Positions 37,340 through 47,040 of a stretch of 64,000 nt of DNA are shown here, piece by piece (within the stretch, counting starts at the first letter, position 1; every line of letters begins with the position of its first letter). Under the pieces are notes generated by a model. The model worked only from the letters and a program-made list of their open reading frames with translations. It was not told the origin of the DNA and searched no databases. The DNA comes from Jannaschia pohangensis (GTDB lineage Bacteria > Pseudomonadota > Alphaproteobacteria > Rhodobacterales > Rhodobacteraceae), in the NCBI RefSeq assembly GCF_900113875.1, contig NZ_FORA01000006.1, positions 1-64,000 of the forward strand, in the 5' to 3' direction. A program made the translations under genes and the position numbers.

Positions 37340-38674
37340 ATGTTTCGATCCGCCCTTCTGATCCTGTCCGGAAACATGGTCTCCTCGGCCCTGTTGTTCG
37401 CGCGGAACCTGGCGTTGGCGGCGCTGATTCCGGTGGGTGACTACGGCATCGCGGCAACCTTCGCGCTGGTCATGACGGGGGTGGAGATGGCCTCGGCCCT
37501 TGGTCTGCAACAGCAGATCGTGCAGGCCCGCGATGGCGACGATCCCCATCTGCAGAACGCTCTTGCGGGGTTTCAGCTGTTCCGGGGTCTGCTCTCGGCG
37601 GTCGCGCTGTTCTTTCTGGCGGGGCCGATCGCGGACTTCCTGAATGTGCCGCAGGTGGCCTGGGCCTATCAGGTTCTGGCCGTTGTGCCGCTGCTGCGCG
37701 CGCTTCAGCATTTCGATATTCACCGTCTGAACCGAACCCATCGGTTCTGGCCCCTCGTCCTGACCAATACGGTGCCTCCGCTTCTGTCGTTGATCGCGCT
37801 CTGGCCGCTGGCGGTGTGGCTGGGGGACTGGCGGGTGATGCTGATCGCGCTGGTCTTCAACGACGCGCTGACCACGGCGATGTCGCATCTGGTGGCGGAG
37901 CGGCGGTTCGGCGTGGCGGTCGACCGCGCGCTTTGGGGTCGGTCCCTGCGGTTCGGCTGGCCGATCCTGGTGAACGCGCTGATCCTATTTCTGGTATTTC
38001 AGGGGGATAAACTCGTTGTCGGACGTCTTCTGGGGATGGAGGCGCTGGGGGTTTTCGCCCTGGCCGTGACCTTGACGTTGACGCCCGCGCTGGTCCTGAC
38101 GAAATCCTTGCAGACCATCTTTCTGCCCCGTCTTTCGGCGAAAGGCGAGACGGGGCACGTGGCCCGGCGTCTCGTCGCGCTGGCCCTTGCGGCGGGACTG
38201 GCCGTGACCTGCCTGGGTGTTCTGGGCGGGGTGCTGCTGGCGCCGCTTCTGATGGGCACGGGCTATGCTGCGCTGGCTGCCTTTGTCGGCCCGCTGGCCC
38301 TTGTGCAGGGTTTCCGGATCGCGAAATCGGCGGGAACGATCGTGGCCTTGTCGCGGGGTCGCACGGGTAACGCCGCCTGGTCGAATGTGCCCCGGATTGC
38401 CAGCCTGGCGGTCGGGATCGCACTGGTGGCGGGCGGCGGCTCGATCCCTGCGCTGATCTGGACCGCAGTCCTGGGCGAAGCGGCGGGCATGGTTCTGTCC
38501 CTGATCCTGGTGGTGCGCGACGGGGGGCTGGTCTTGCCGAAACGGCGGTTGGCGATCTGGGGCGTGGGCATGGCGGCGGCTGCGGTCGCGCTCTTTGCCC
38601 TTCCGGCTCTGATTCCCGCGGCGGTCATCGCCGGTTGGCTGAGCCGCGCCGCGCTGACCGGCGCACAGAGGTGA
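37340..38674 (+). CDS. Polysaccharide flippase (Wzx/MOP superfamily)
   Basis: 444 residues from ATG 37340; the upstream part of the open frame lacks membrane character. Twelve or more hydrophobic helices; N-terminal FRSALLILSGNMVSSALLFARNLAL and central GDKLVVGRLLGMEALGVFALA are typical of polysaccharide-biosynthesis flippases. It would carry the lipid-linked repeat to the periplasm. Divergent from the F420-hydrogenase-like gene across 122 bases. Confidence 0.85.
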   Translation: MFRSALLILSGNMVSSALLFARNLALAALIPVGDYGIAATFALVMTGVEMASALGLQQQIVQARDGDDPHLQNALAGFQLFRGLLSAVALFFLAGPIADFLNVPQVAWAYQVLAVVPLLRALQHFDIHRLNRTHRFWPLVLTNTVPPLLSLIALWPLAVWLGDWRVMLIALVFNDALTTAMSHLVAERRFGVAVDRALWGRSLRFGWPILVNALILFLVFQGDKLVVGRLLGMEALGVFALAVTLTLTPALVLTKSLQTIFLPRLSAKGETGHVARRLVALALAAGLAVTCLGVLGGVLLAPLLMGTGYAALAAFVGPLALVQGFRIAKSAGTIVALSRGRTGNAAWSNVPRIASLAVGIALVAGGGSIPALIWTAVLGEAAGMVLSLILVVRDGGLVLPKRRLAIWGVGMAAAAVALFALPALIPAAVIAGWLSRAALTGAQR

Positions 38675-38712
38675 CACTTCGGCCTCAATCTGACCCGAAC
38701 AGCGGCTGACCT

Positions 38713-38742
38713 TTGCAAAAAGGGCACTTGCGCCGCTAAAGT
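38713..38742 (+). promoter_or_regulatory. Possible promoter of the beta-helix gene
   Basis: TTGCAA (38713-38718) and TAAAGT (38737-38742) are 18 bases apart in the 134-base gap after the flippase, with the gene start 67 bases beyond. The match is weak. Confidence 0.3.
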
Positions 38743-38808
38743 TGCCGCAATTGGCCCCGATAGAGGGTCAGAGCAGCAGACCGGCAAAGGCCGGGCACGG
38801 AGCAGGCA

Positions 38809-40698
38809 ATGATCTTGCAACTCATCCCCCGCGCCATTCTGGCGCTGGTATTCCTGACGTTGCCGGTTTCGGCGCGCACCGTCGAAGTGATGCCCGACAC
38901 ACTTGTCGACGCCTTGGCGCAGGCCCAGCCGGGCGATGTTCTGGATCTTTTGCCCGGGGATTATCCCGCACTCCATATCACGCGCGGCGGTACGGACACG
39001 GCTCCGATCACCCTGCGGGCCGCCGACCGTGGCGACCGCCCGGTGTTCAACGAGGCGCTGATCGACGGTGCGGCAAATCTGAAGCTGGACGGTCTGGTCT
39101 TTGATCTGGTGTCCGGGCCGTTGGCCGACCGCGCCAGCTTTCGCATCGAGGGTGCCGCAGAGATCGGTCTGACCGACATGCTCTTCGATGGGGCCGAGCG
39201 GCCAGTTCAGGGCGGTGGCAACGAATACTGGGGCCTGGGCCTGGTGGTGGAAGACACTCGTGGGCTTCGGCTGACCAACAGCGAATTTCGGAACATGGAG
39301 CGCGGTCTGATCGTCGCGCGGGTCAGCGATGCCCTGATCCAGGGCAACCTCTTCCATTCGATGCGGTCCGACGGGATGAACTTCGCCCAGGTCGAAGATA
39401 TCCGCATCATCGAGAACCACCTGCGCGACTTTGCCCGCTCCGAGGCGAGCGACGACCATCCCGACATGATCCAGTTCTGGACGCGCGGCACCGACGAGCC
39501 GAGCCGCCAGATCGTCATCCGCGACAACATCCTGAATGCGGGCGGCGGCTACTGGACGCAGTCGATCTTCATGCGCAACGAGATGGTGGACACCGGGCAG
39601 GCGGGGGCGCGCATGTTCTACCGCGACGTGGTGATCGAGGGGAACGTCGTCATCAACGCGCATCTGCACGGTATCTCGGTGGGCGCTGTCAACGGGTTGA
39701 CGATCCGCCGCAATACCGTCGTGCGCACGGCCTTTGCCGAAGGGGCGGAGCACAATCCGGGCCTCTGGACGCCGCAGATCCGGGTGAGCGAGCTTGCCAA
39801 GGATGTGTTGATCCTGGGCAATGTGGCGCACAAGGTTCCGGATGCGACCTGGCACGAGGATTGGGTCGTCGTGGGCAACACGCTGGTTCAGGACATCCTG
39901 CCGGGGCAGGAAGATCATTTCGACCGCGTCTTCAACAGCGCCCATCCGACACGGGCCGCGCGGGTCGAGGATTTCGTGGCGCGTCCGGGCGGGGTGCTCG
40001 ACGGCAGCGAAGTCGGGGCCCCCTATCTGGTCGCGCTGGCGAAAACGCTCGATCTGGAGGCTCCGGAGGATGCGGTTTCCATCCCGCATGAACTGGCGGG
40101 CACCATCAGGTTCGTCCCCGAGGATGGGGTCATTCTGGCCGATGGCGGCGCCGGAAATCCGCCGCTCGAACATCTGGTCGGCGGGCCGGTGATCCATGTC
40201 GGCAATACGGTCAATCCGCTGGTCCTGTCGCGTGCGATGACGGCCCCGCTCTATGACGCCTCCGGGTTTCAGCTGCGCCTGCGGGTCGCATCCGACGACA
40301 ATTACCGCGGTGCGGGCGAGATCATTCGCCTGCATCAGGCTCTGAAGGTCTGGGCTGACGGGCGGGGGGTCATCAACGTCGAGGTGCATACCGACGGCGG
40401 ACGGACGATCCGGATGCAAGGGCCTGCAACGCGCCTTTTCCGGGGCGATCCGGTGGAATTCAGCGTGACCTATGCCGGTCCCGACGGACTGCTGCGCCTG
40501 CTCGATGCCGATGGCGTGGTCCTGAAAGAGGTGACGATGACCGGGCAGTTGCCCGCGCGCAATGCCTGGGGTCTCAGCTTCGGCAATCCGTTCGGGACAC
40601 ATGACAGTTTTGCCGGCCGGGTCGAGGCGTTCGAATTGACGGCGAACGGCAACGACTTCTCGGAAATCGCCCCGACGCAGTTCCGGTATCGCCCGTGA
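38809..40698 (+). CDS. Secreted right-handed beta-helix protein (polysaccharide lyase-like)
   Basis: 629 residues. Signal peptide ILALVFLTLPVSA. A beta-helix domain (about 24-400) has repeated strands such as TNSEFRNMERGLIVARVSDALIQGN and IIENHLRDFA, with a TRGGTDTAPITLRAAD start seen in alginate-lyase/epimerase-like proteins. A C-terminal beta-sandwich region (about 470-620) resembles a carbohydrate-binding/LamG-like module. In an EPS locus such a protein usually trims or epimerises the polymer in the periplasm, which is inference. Coupled to the polymerase-like gene by a 4-base overlap. Confidence 0.78.
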   Translation: MILQLIPRAILALVFLTLPVSARTVEVMPDTLVDALAQAQPGDVLDLLPGDYPALHITRGGTDTAPITLRAADRGDRPVFNEALIDGAANLKLDGLVFDLVSGPLADRASFRIEGAAEIGLTDMLFDGAERPVQGGGNEYWGLGLVVEDTRGLRLTNSEFRNMERGLIVARVSDALIQGNLFHSMRSDGMNFAQVEDIRIIENHLRDFARSEASDDHPDMIQFWTRGTDEPSRQIVIRDNILNAGGGYWTQSIFMRNEMVDTGQAGARMFYRDVVIEGNVVINAHLHGISVGAVNGLTIRRNTVVRTAFAEGAEHNPGLWTPQIRVSELAKDVLILGNVAHKVPDATWHEDWVVVGNTLVQDILPGQEDHFDRVFNSAHPTRAARVEDFVARPGGVLDGSEVGAPYLVALAKTLDLEAPEDAVSIPHELAGTIRFVPEDGVILADGGAGNPPLEHLVGGPVIHVGNTVNPLVLSRAMTAPLYDASGFQLRLRVASDDNYRGAGEIIRLHQALKVWADGRGVINVEVHTDGGRTIRMQGPATRLFRGDPVEFSVTYAGPDGLLRLLDADGVVLKEVTMTGQLPARNAWGLSFGNPFGTHDSFAGRVEAFELTANGNDFSEIAPTQFRYRP

Positions 40699-42089
40699 CA
40701 TTCGCCTCGGCTCAGGCGACCCCGCTGTCGGCGGGGACCGAGCGCGCGCGACTGCATTGGCTGGTCGTGCTCTATCTGTTGACGGTGCTAGTCCCGATGG
40801 CGGTCAACGTCGGATCGATCCACCTGACGACGCTGCGCATCCTGCTTCTGCTCACCACGCTGCCGATGACGGTGCGCATGTTGGCCGGCCACTATGGTCG
40901 GGTGCTGCCGACCGATTGGCTATTCCTCGGGCATGTCATCTGGCTGGCGCTGGCGCTGGCCGTCAACAACCCCGACCGCGTCATCCAGCAGGCCCCGTCT
41001 GTCGGAATGGAATTTCTGGGCGGCTATGTGCTGGCCCGCGCCTGCATCCGCACGCGGGCCGACTTCATCGCCCTGTGTCGGTTCCTGATCCTGAGCGTCC
41101 TGTTGCTCCTGCCGTTCACCCTGGCCGAGGTCCGGTCGGGGACACCCTACCTGCTTGAGACAATCGGCAAGTTGCCGGGGATACAGACCCTTGCCAACGT
41201 CTATGCCGACAAACGCCTTGGCCTCGAAAGGGCGCAGCTGGTCTTTGCCCACCCCATCCATCTGGGCCTTTATTGTTCGGTCGTCTTCTCCATGGCCTTT
41301 GTCGCCCTCAAGGGGGTGATGGGACAGAAGCGTCGGCTGCTGATCGGTGGTCTGGTTGCATTCGCCGGCTTTCTGGCCCTGTCTTCGGGGGCGTTCCTGG
41401 CGATCGCGCTGCAATTCGGCCTGATCGCCTGGGCGGTCATCTTCGCCCGGATCGAATGGCGGTGGTGGTTGCTGTTCGGAATGTTCGTGGCGGCCTATCT
41501 GGCCATCGACATCCTGTCGACGCGCTCGCCGATCCGGGTGTTCATGAGCTATGCGACCTTCTCGTCCCACACGGCCTATTGGCGCTCGATCATCTTCGAA
41601 TGGGGCATGATGAACATCTTCGGCAGCGCCGAGAACGATATCCCCTCCAGCATCTGGTTCGGCCTCGGCCTGAACGACTGGGTCCGGCCGAGCTATATGT
41701 ATTCCGGTTCCATGGACAACTTCTGGCTGGTGATGGGGGTTCGCTACGGCGTGCCCGGCTTCTTCTTCATGGCGGCCGGCTGGATCATGCACCTGCGCGG
41801 GCTGATGACGTTGAAGCTGGGGCCGGACAGTCCGATCCTTCACATCCGCCGCGCCTGCGTCTTCACGTTCCTCGGTCTCAGTTTCACCCTCGCGACGGTT
41901 CATATCTGGGGAAACGTCTTCTCCTTCGTGATGTTTGTGATCGGAGCGACGGCCTGGCTGTTGCAACCGGGGGCGGCGGACGACGGTGACGTGTCACCCG
42001 CGCCGCAACCATCGGGCCGCAAGGCGCCGACCTATACGCGCTTTGCACCGGGGGCGCCCCGCCCCGCCTTGGGCCGCCGCGCCACATGA
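40695..42089 (+). CDS. O-antigen polymerase/ligase-like membrane protein (Wzy-like)
   Basis: 464 residues from GTG 40695. About ten membrane helices; a long periplasmic loop with ADKRLGLERAQLVFAHPIHLG and SIIFEWGMMNIFG, and a Wzy_C-like GLGLNDWVRPSYMYSGSMDNFWL. This fits membrane proteins that polymerise EPS repeats in the periplasm. The cytoplasmic tail (last ~50 residues) is Pro/Arg-rich. The next gene overlaps by 4 bases (ATGA). Confidence 0.8.
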   Translation: MTFASAQATPLSAGTERARLHWLVVLYLLTVLVPMAVNVGSIHLTTLRILLLLTTLPMTVRMLAGHYGRVLPTDWLFLGHVIWLALALAVNNPDRVIQQAPSVGMEFLGGYVLARACIRTRADFIALCRFLILSVLLLLPFTLAEVRSGTPYLLETIGKLPGIQTLANVYADKRLGLERAQLVFAHPIHLGLYCSVVFSMAFVALKGVMGQKRRLLIGGLVAFAGFLALSSGAFLAIALQFGLIAWAVIFARIEWRWWLLFGMFVAAYLAIDILSTRSPIRVFMSYATFSSHTAYWRSIIFEWGMMNIFGSAENDIPSSIWFGLGLNDWVRPSYMYSGSMDNFWLVMGVRYGVPGFFFMAAGWIMHLRGLMTLKLGPDSPILHIRRACVFTFLGLSFTLATVHIWGNVFSFVMFVIGATAWLLQPGAADDGDVSPAPQPSGRKAPTYTRFAPGAPRPALGRRAT

Positions 42090-43021
42090 GCCCGCTGCCC
42101 CGACTTGGTGTCGTGATCGTGACCCATGGGGCTGCCGAAGTGATCGGCGAGTGCCTCGAAACCCTGCTCGCGTCGCGGGACGTGGGCCTGTCCATCGTGG
42201 TGGCCGACAACGCGTCGCCGGACGACACGGAGGCCGTCGTGGGCGCGATTTCGGTACCGTCGCCGCATCGCCTCCTCTGGTCGCCGACGGGCCGGAACGG
42301 TGGATTTGCCTTTGGCGTGAACCACGGGCTGTCGGTGCTTGTGGGCGACACGGGTCTGGACCGGTTCTGGGTGCTGAACCCCGATACGCTGGTGCCGCAG
42401 GGGACGGCGGCGGCCTTTGCGACCCATGCAGATGGCACGGTGTTCGGGATGATCGGGGGGCGCGTCGTCTATGCCGATCCGCCGGGGAACGTGCAGATCG
42501 ACGGGGGCACCATCGATTGGCGGACGGGCCAGACGCGCAACCTAAACCAGGGCGCGCCCGCCGATGCGCCTCCGCCCGACCCGGAGGCGGTCGATTTCGT
42601 GACCGGGGCCAGCATGGTGGTCAGTCGCGATTTCCTGCGTCAGGCCGGACCCATGCCCGAGGACTATTTCCTGTATTACGAGGAAGTGGATTGGGCGCTG
42701 AGCGCCGGGCCCCTGCCGCTGCTGTATTGCCCAAGCGCCGTTGTCCGGCACCGCGCAGGCACCTCCATCGGTTCACCCAAGCCGGGGCAAGCGGCCTCGG
42801 CGTTCTCGGAATGGTTCAAGCACCGGGCCCGGATGAAATTCGTCCGGCGACATCGACGGGTCAGCTATTACGGTGCGGTCGCGTTCACCCTGGCCAAGGC
42901 GGCGCAGATGGCGATGCGCCGCGATATGCGCGCGGCCGAGGCCATCCTGCGGGGCGGTTTCGGCCTTGGTCCCCCGGCGTCGGTGCGGCGGCGGCTGATG
43001 GATGGCGGTGTCGACCTCTGA
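42086..43021 (+). CDS. GT2-type glycosyltransferase (rhamnosyltransferase-like)
   Basis: 311 residues. GT-A: GVVIVTHGAAEVIGECLETL, VADNASPDDTE, and the donor/metal site WVLNPDT; a C-terminal FVTGASMVVSRDFLRQAG and DYFLYYEEVDW are typical of the GT2 group that includes rhamnosyl- and galactofuranosyl-transferases. Last gene of the plus-strand EPS unit from 38.8 kb. Confidence 0.86.
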   Translation: MSPLPRLGVVIVTHGAAEVIGECLETLLASRDVGLSIVVADNASPDDTEAVVGAISVPSPHRLLWSPTGRNGGFAFGVNHGLSVLVGDTGLDRFWVLNPDTLVPQGTAAAFATHADGTVFGMIGGRVVYADPPGNVQIDGGTIDWRTGQTRNLNQGAPADAPPPDPEAVDFVTGASMVVSRDFLRQAGPMPEDYFLYYEEVDWALSAGPLPLLYCPSAVVRHRAGTSIGSPKPGQAASAFSEWFKHRARMKFVRRHRRVSYYGAVAFTLAKAAQMAMRRDMRAAEAILRGGFGLGPPASVRRRLMDGGVDL

Positions 43022-43023
43022 CG

Positions 43024-43722
43024 CTATTCCGCTTCGGTGAGGGTCAGGGTGACCGGGGTCAGCCCATCGACCGTCCCCTCGATCACGTCCCCGGCGACGA
43101 CCGGCCCAACGCCCGACGGCGTGCCGGTCATGATGATATCGCCGGGCACCAGATGATAGAACCGCGACAGGTCCGCGACGATGGCGGCACAATCGTGGAT
43201 CATGTCCGATAGATGCCCCTCCTGCCGCAGGTTGCCATTCACGGTGAGCGCGATGCGCTGCGATCCCACCGGGCCGAAAGTTTCGGCGCGTGTCATCGGC
43301 GCCAGGATTGCGGAGCCTTCGACGTCCTTGCCCAGATCCCAGGGCCGACGCTTGTCCTTGGCCAGCCCCTGAAGGTCGCGCCGCGTCATGTCGAGGCCGA
43401 CGCCATAGGCCAGGATCGCGCCATTGGCCGTTTCGCGGCCGGCGCGAAAAACAGGGCTGCCGATGGCCAGAACGAACTCGACCTCGTGGTGGTAGTCGCT
43501 GGTTTCCGGCGGATAGGGCAGGGTCGCGCCCGACCTGGTGACCGAGGCCGGGGACTTGGTAAAGTAGAACGGCGCTTCGCGGTCGACTTCGTTCCCCATC
43601 TCGGCGGCGTGGGCGGCATAGTTCCGTCCGACGCAAAAGACGCGGTTCACTGGGAAATAGCTGTCCTCGTCCGCGATCTGGAGGATCGGAGCATCGGGAA
43701 CCTGGAACAGAAGCATGGCCAT
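43024..43722 (-). CDS. Fumarylacetoacetate-hydrolase-family protein
   Basis: 232 residues from ATG 43722, after CGAGGAC; upstream frame is a shadow. It has the FAH C-terminal domain: FCVGRNYAAHAAEMG, HHEVEFV with the metal-binding glutamates, GYGVGLDMTRRDLQ and GDIIMTGTPSGVG. Members hydrolyse beta-diketones or decarboxylate oxaloacetate. It is wedged between EPS glycosyltransferase and epimerase genes and has no evident connection to them. Confidence 0.88.
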   Translation of the reverse strand: MAMLLFQVPDAPILQIADEDSYFPVNRVFCVGRNYAAHAAEMGNEVDREAPFYFTKSPASVTRSGATLPYPPETSDYHHEVEFVLAIGSPVFRAGRETANGAILAYGVGLDMTRRDLQGLAKDKRRPWDLGKDVEGSAILAPMTRAETFGPVGSQRIALTVNGNLRQEGHLSDMIHDCAAIVADLSRFYHLVPGDIIMTGTPSGVGPVVAGDVIEGTVDGLTPVTLTLTEAE

Positions 43723-43775
43723 GGCGTCCTCGGGTGGTATCGGTGGGTCACCTTTGCGCAAATGGCGGCGCGGTG

Positions 43776-44771
43776 TCACGCCTGTTCGGCGCGGTACCAG
43801 TCGACGAAGGCCCGGACGCCGTCCTGAATGTCGGTGCGCGGCAGCGGATGACCCAGCAGGTCTGTCAGAAGGCCGGTATCGGCCCATGTGGCGGGGACAT
43901 CGCCCGGCTGCATGTCCATCAGGTTGCGACGGGCGGTCTTGCCCAGGGCGGCCTCGATGGCGTTGATGAACCGGCCAAGCTCAACGGGTTCGCCGTTGCC
44001 GATGTTGACGATGCGGTGCGGTGCGACGGGGCTGAGACTGTCGCGTTCCGAGACCGGGGTGTCGCCGGGAATGCGATCGATCAGGCCGGTCAGGCCCGCG
44101 ACAAGGTCGCTGACGAAGGTGAAATCCCGACGCATCCTGCCGTGATTGTAGACGTCGATCGCCTCACCGGCCTCGATGGCGCGCACGAACCTGAACAACG
44201 CCATGTCGGGGCGTCCCCATGGTCCGTAGACCGTGAAGAATCGGAACATCGTGATCGGCAGCGCATAGAGATGCGCATAGCTGTGGGCCATCGCCTCGTT
44301 CGCCTTCTTGGTGGCGGCGTAGAACGACATCTGCGCATCGGCTTTCTGAACCTCGCGGTAGGGCATGTCGGTGCCCGCGCCATAGACCGAAGAGGTGGAG
44401 GCCATCAGCATGTGCTTCGGCGGATGCGCGCGGGCGGCTTCGAGCAGTTCATAGGTGCCGAGCAGGTTCGCCTCGACATAGTCGCGCGGTGCCTCGATGG
44501 AGTGCCGCACACCGGCCTGCGCGGCCAGGTGGATGACGACCTGTGGAGCATGCGCGCCCATCAGATCGGTCAGCAAGCCCGGTGTCGCGATGTCGCCGAT
44601 GATCGGTGTGAACCCCTTGCCCAGGCGGGCATGGCGGCGGCGTTTCAAGTCCGGGTCATAGTACTCCGACAGGTTGTCGACGCCGATGACCGTCCAGCCG
44701 AGCGACAGCAGCCGGTCGCAGAGATGATAGCCGATGAACCCGGCCGAACCGGTGACGAGTGCTGTGGTCAT
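43776..44771 (-). CDS. NAD-dependent sugar epimerase (UDP-glucuronate 4-epimerase-like)
   Basis: 331 residues. Extended SDR: NAD site TGSAGFIGYHLCDRLL, catalytic STSSVYGAG and YAATKKANE (YxxxK), and a C-terminal substrate region with RFFTVYGPWGRPDMALFRF, strongly resembling UDP-glucuronate 4-epimerases that make UDP-galacturonate. Such a role would use the product of ugd. Same strand as the CapD-like gene 45 bases upstream. Confidence 0.88.
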   Translation of the reverse strand: MTTALVTGSAGFIGYHLCDRLLSLGWTVIGVDNLSEYYDPDLKRRRHARLGKGFTPIIGDIATPGLLTDLMGAHAPQVVIHLAAQAGVRHSIEAPRDYVEANLLGTYELLEAARAHPPKHMLMASTSSVYGAGTDMPYREVQKADAQMSFYAATKKANEAMAHSYAHLYALPITMFRFFTVYGPWGRPDMALFRFVRAIEAGEAIDVYNHGRMRRDFTFVSDLVAGLTGLIDRIPGDTPVSERDSLSPVAPHRIVNIGNGEPVELGRFINAIEAALGKTARRNLMDMQPGDVPATWADTGLLTDLLGHPLPRTDIQDGVRAFVDWYRAEQA

Positions 44772-44816
44772 GGGGCTGTCGTGACCCAGGGGGAGCGCCC
44801 TGTCAAACCGTCGCGC

Positions 44817-46733
44817 CTAGAGCATGCGCCCGGGTTCGATGGGCGGCACTGTCTTCTGGTCGCCACGGAAGCCCTCGACCTGTTCGGCCATGATATCGAT
44901 GGCGGCGCTTCCGTCGCCGCTGGCGAGGGCCTGGCGCAGATTGCGAAGCATCCGCGCGATCACGAATTCGGACAGGGCCGGTTCCCGGACACGGAAGATT
45001 TTCGTGTGCGTCGTCGGCAGTTCGGAGCCGTCGAAGAAAAGCTCTTCATGCAGCTTTTCACCCGGTTGCAGGCCGGTGAAGCGGATCGAGATGTCGCCCT
45101 GCGCATTGTCTTCGGAGCGGACGGTATATCCCGCCGCCTCGATCGATTGGATCGCGAGGTCGAGGATCTTGACCGGATTGCCCATGTCCAAAAGGAAGAC
45201 CTCGCCGCCTTCGGCCATGGAGCCGGCGCGCAGCACAAGGCGCGCGGCCTCCTCGATGGTCATGAAATAGCGGGTGACATGGGGGTGCGTCACGGTCACG
45301 GGACCGCCGCGACGGATCTGGTCGTGAAAGATCGGCACGACCGACCCGGAGGAGCCCAGGACATTGCCGAAGCGGACCATCGACAGGACGGTGCCCCCTT
45401 CGGGCGTGCGCTGGGCGATGTCCTGCACCACCAATTCGGCCAGGCGCTTGGTCGCGCCCATCACGCCCCGGGGTCGCACGGCCTTGTCCGACGAGATCAG
45501 GATGAACCGCTCGACCCCGGCCTCGACGACCGCGGTGGCCAGCGTATGCGTTCCCAGAACGTTATTCGCGATACCGGCCAGGGGGTTCTGCTGCACGAGG
45601 GCGACGTGCTTGTAGGCCGCGGCATGCAGGACGACTTCGACCACGTGCTGCGCCAGAACCTGACGCACCTGACGGCCGTCGGTCACCGACCCCAGGACGG
45701 GGATCAGTTCGACATGAAGTTCCGCGGCCGTGCCGCGCAATTCCTGATGCACGGTGAACAAGGCGATTTCGCTCAGCTCAAACAGGACGAGGCGACGGGG
45801 ACGGCATTCCAGAAGCTGGCGGCAGAGTTCGGAGCCGATGGAGCCACCCGCGCCGCTGACCATCACGGATTTGCCGGTGTAGGAATCGGCCCCCTCGAGC
45901 AGCGGTGCCTTCACCTCGTCGCGGTTGAGGAACATCTTCGGCTTCAGCGTTTCCAATCGATCGATCAGGGCTTCGGTGCCGATCAACTGGGAGAAGGACG
46001 GCAGCGATTGCACCTCGAGGCCGAGGCGCTGAAGCCGCCGCGCAATGCGGGCCTGCTTCGGCGGGCTGAGGGACGGCACCGCCAGAAGAACCCGGTCGAT
46101 CCGCTTGTCCCGCGCGATTTCGGCGATGCGTATCGGCGTATGGACCGGCAAACCGGCAATGGTCAGCCCCTGAAGTGCCGGGTTGTCGTCGACGAAGGCG
46201 ACCGGGTCGATGTCGTGGTGGCTTCGGAAAGCCTGGACAAGCTGCGTCCCGGTCGATCCGGCGCCATAGATCAGGACACGGATCGCGGTGTTGCTGCGTC
46301 GGTAGATCGCCAGAACGACCTGCAACATGATGACCCGCGACACCGCGATGGACAGCCACAGGACCATGGCAAACACGAAGAACGCCGACCGGGGCAGCTC
46401 GACGCCGACGCCGACGGCCAGTGCCGTGCCCACTGTGGCCAGCACGGCGGCGATCACACCGATTCGCAGGATCGCGTCGCCGTCGAATTCCACCAGTTGA
46501 ATCGCCGGGATCCGCATCGCCACCAGAAGCAGGGCCCCGATAAGGGCCAGGGCCGGTCCCGCGACCAGAAGGATCATCCCCGCGCTCGGGGCGTTCCACG
46601 GCAGGGGTGCCATCATCAGCGTCGTCGCCAGCGCAAACGGGATGAACAACGTGTCCATGAGCAGGAAGAACGCGTATTTCTTCCGACGGCTCAGCCCTTT
46701 GAGAACACTGTCAGGCTGTTTGAAAATGCGCAT
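44817..46733 (-). CDS. Nucleotide-sugar 4,6-dehydratase, membrane type (CapD/WbpM-like)
   Basis: 638 residues. Four N-terminal membrane helices (about 25-135) are followed by a first Rossmann domain (VLIYGAGSTGTQLVQAF) and a catalytic SDR domain (about 280-600) with VMVSGAGGSIGSELCRQ. The catalytic triad reads SSDKAVRPRGVMGATKR: Ser, Met instead of the usual Tyr, and Lys, the SMK version known for WbpM-type enzymes. It makes 4-keto-6-deoxy UDP-HexNAc. Minus strand, 307 bases before the divergent wza-like gene. Confidence 0.9.
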   Translation of the reverse strand: MRIFKQPDSVLKGLSRRKKYAFFLLMDTLFIPFALATTLMMAPLPWNAPSAGMILLVAGPALALIGALLLVAMRIPAIQLVEFDGDAILRIGVIAAVLATVGTALAVGVGVELPRSAFFVFAMVLWLSIAVSRVIMLQVVLAIYRRSNTAIRVLIYGAGSTGTQLVQAFRSHHDIDPVAFVDDNPALQGLTIAGLPVHTPIRIAEIARDKRIDRVLLAVPSLSPPKQARIARRLQRLGLEVQSLPSFSQLIGTEALIDRLETLKPKMFLNRDEVKAPLLEGADSYTGKSVMVSGAGGSIGSELCRQLLECRPRRLVLFELSEIALFTVHQELRGTAAELHVELIPVLGSVTDGRQVRQVLAQHVVEVVLHAAAYKHVALVQQNPLAGIANNVLGTHTLATAVVEAGVERFILISSDKAVRPRGVMGATKRLAELVVQDIAQRTPEGGTVLSMVRFGNVLGSSGSVVPIFHDQIRRGGPVTVTHPHVTRYFMTIEEAARLVLRAGSMAEGGEVFLLDMGNPVKILDLAIQSIEAAGYTVRSEDNAQGDISIRFTGLQPGEKLHEELFFDGSELPTTHTKIFRVREPALSEFVIARMLRNLRQALASGDGSAAIDIMAEQVEGFRGDQKTVPPIEPGRML

Positions 46734-47040
46734 CGATATGACTTCGACTCTTAATTCGTGGTGCTCCGTCGGGATGACAGAACAGGAAAACGGTTAACAA
46801 AAAGGTTCTTTCCCCTTTGTTTCTGCCAACGGACTAAATCGATCCGCTTCAGGAAACACAGTGTCCTTAGATGATGGTAACGATTCTGGCAATTCAGCGC
46901 CTGTTTTTCGGGCGTTCGGCCGGTATTTGCGCAAGTCTTTCGCAAGGCTGCGTTGACGCCGGGGCGGTCTTCTCTATCGTGACCCGGTGATCGGTTGCCT
47001 GCCAGCGCCGGTCACGGGGGAACTGCCGTACGAGAAAAAT
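46734..47040. promoter_or_regulatory. 307-base regulatory region between the CapD-like and Wza-like genes
   Basis: It holds the divergent promoters of the CapD-like and export genes. The middle is AT-rich (around 46780-46900). GGTTAACAA at 46792-46800 is the reverse complement of TTGTTAACC at 29872-29880 in the other EPS intergenic region. A 64-codon minus-strand frame at 46751-46945 has no ribosome site or family pattern and is not called. No clear -35/-10 pair was found. Confidence 0.45.

Noticed and set aside
38263-40701. 812-codon minus-strand frame opposite the beta-helix gene
   Set aside because: Antisense shadow; the plus frame has a signal peptide and repeated beta-helix strands.
43734-46754. 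1,006-codon plus-strand frame opposite the epimerase and CapD-like genes
   Set aside because: Antisense of two well-marked SDR genes; no motif in the frame itself.
46751-46945. 64-codon minus-strand frame in the EPS regulatory region
   Set aside because: No ribosome site, no signal or membrane segment, and AT-rich regulatory base composition.
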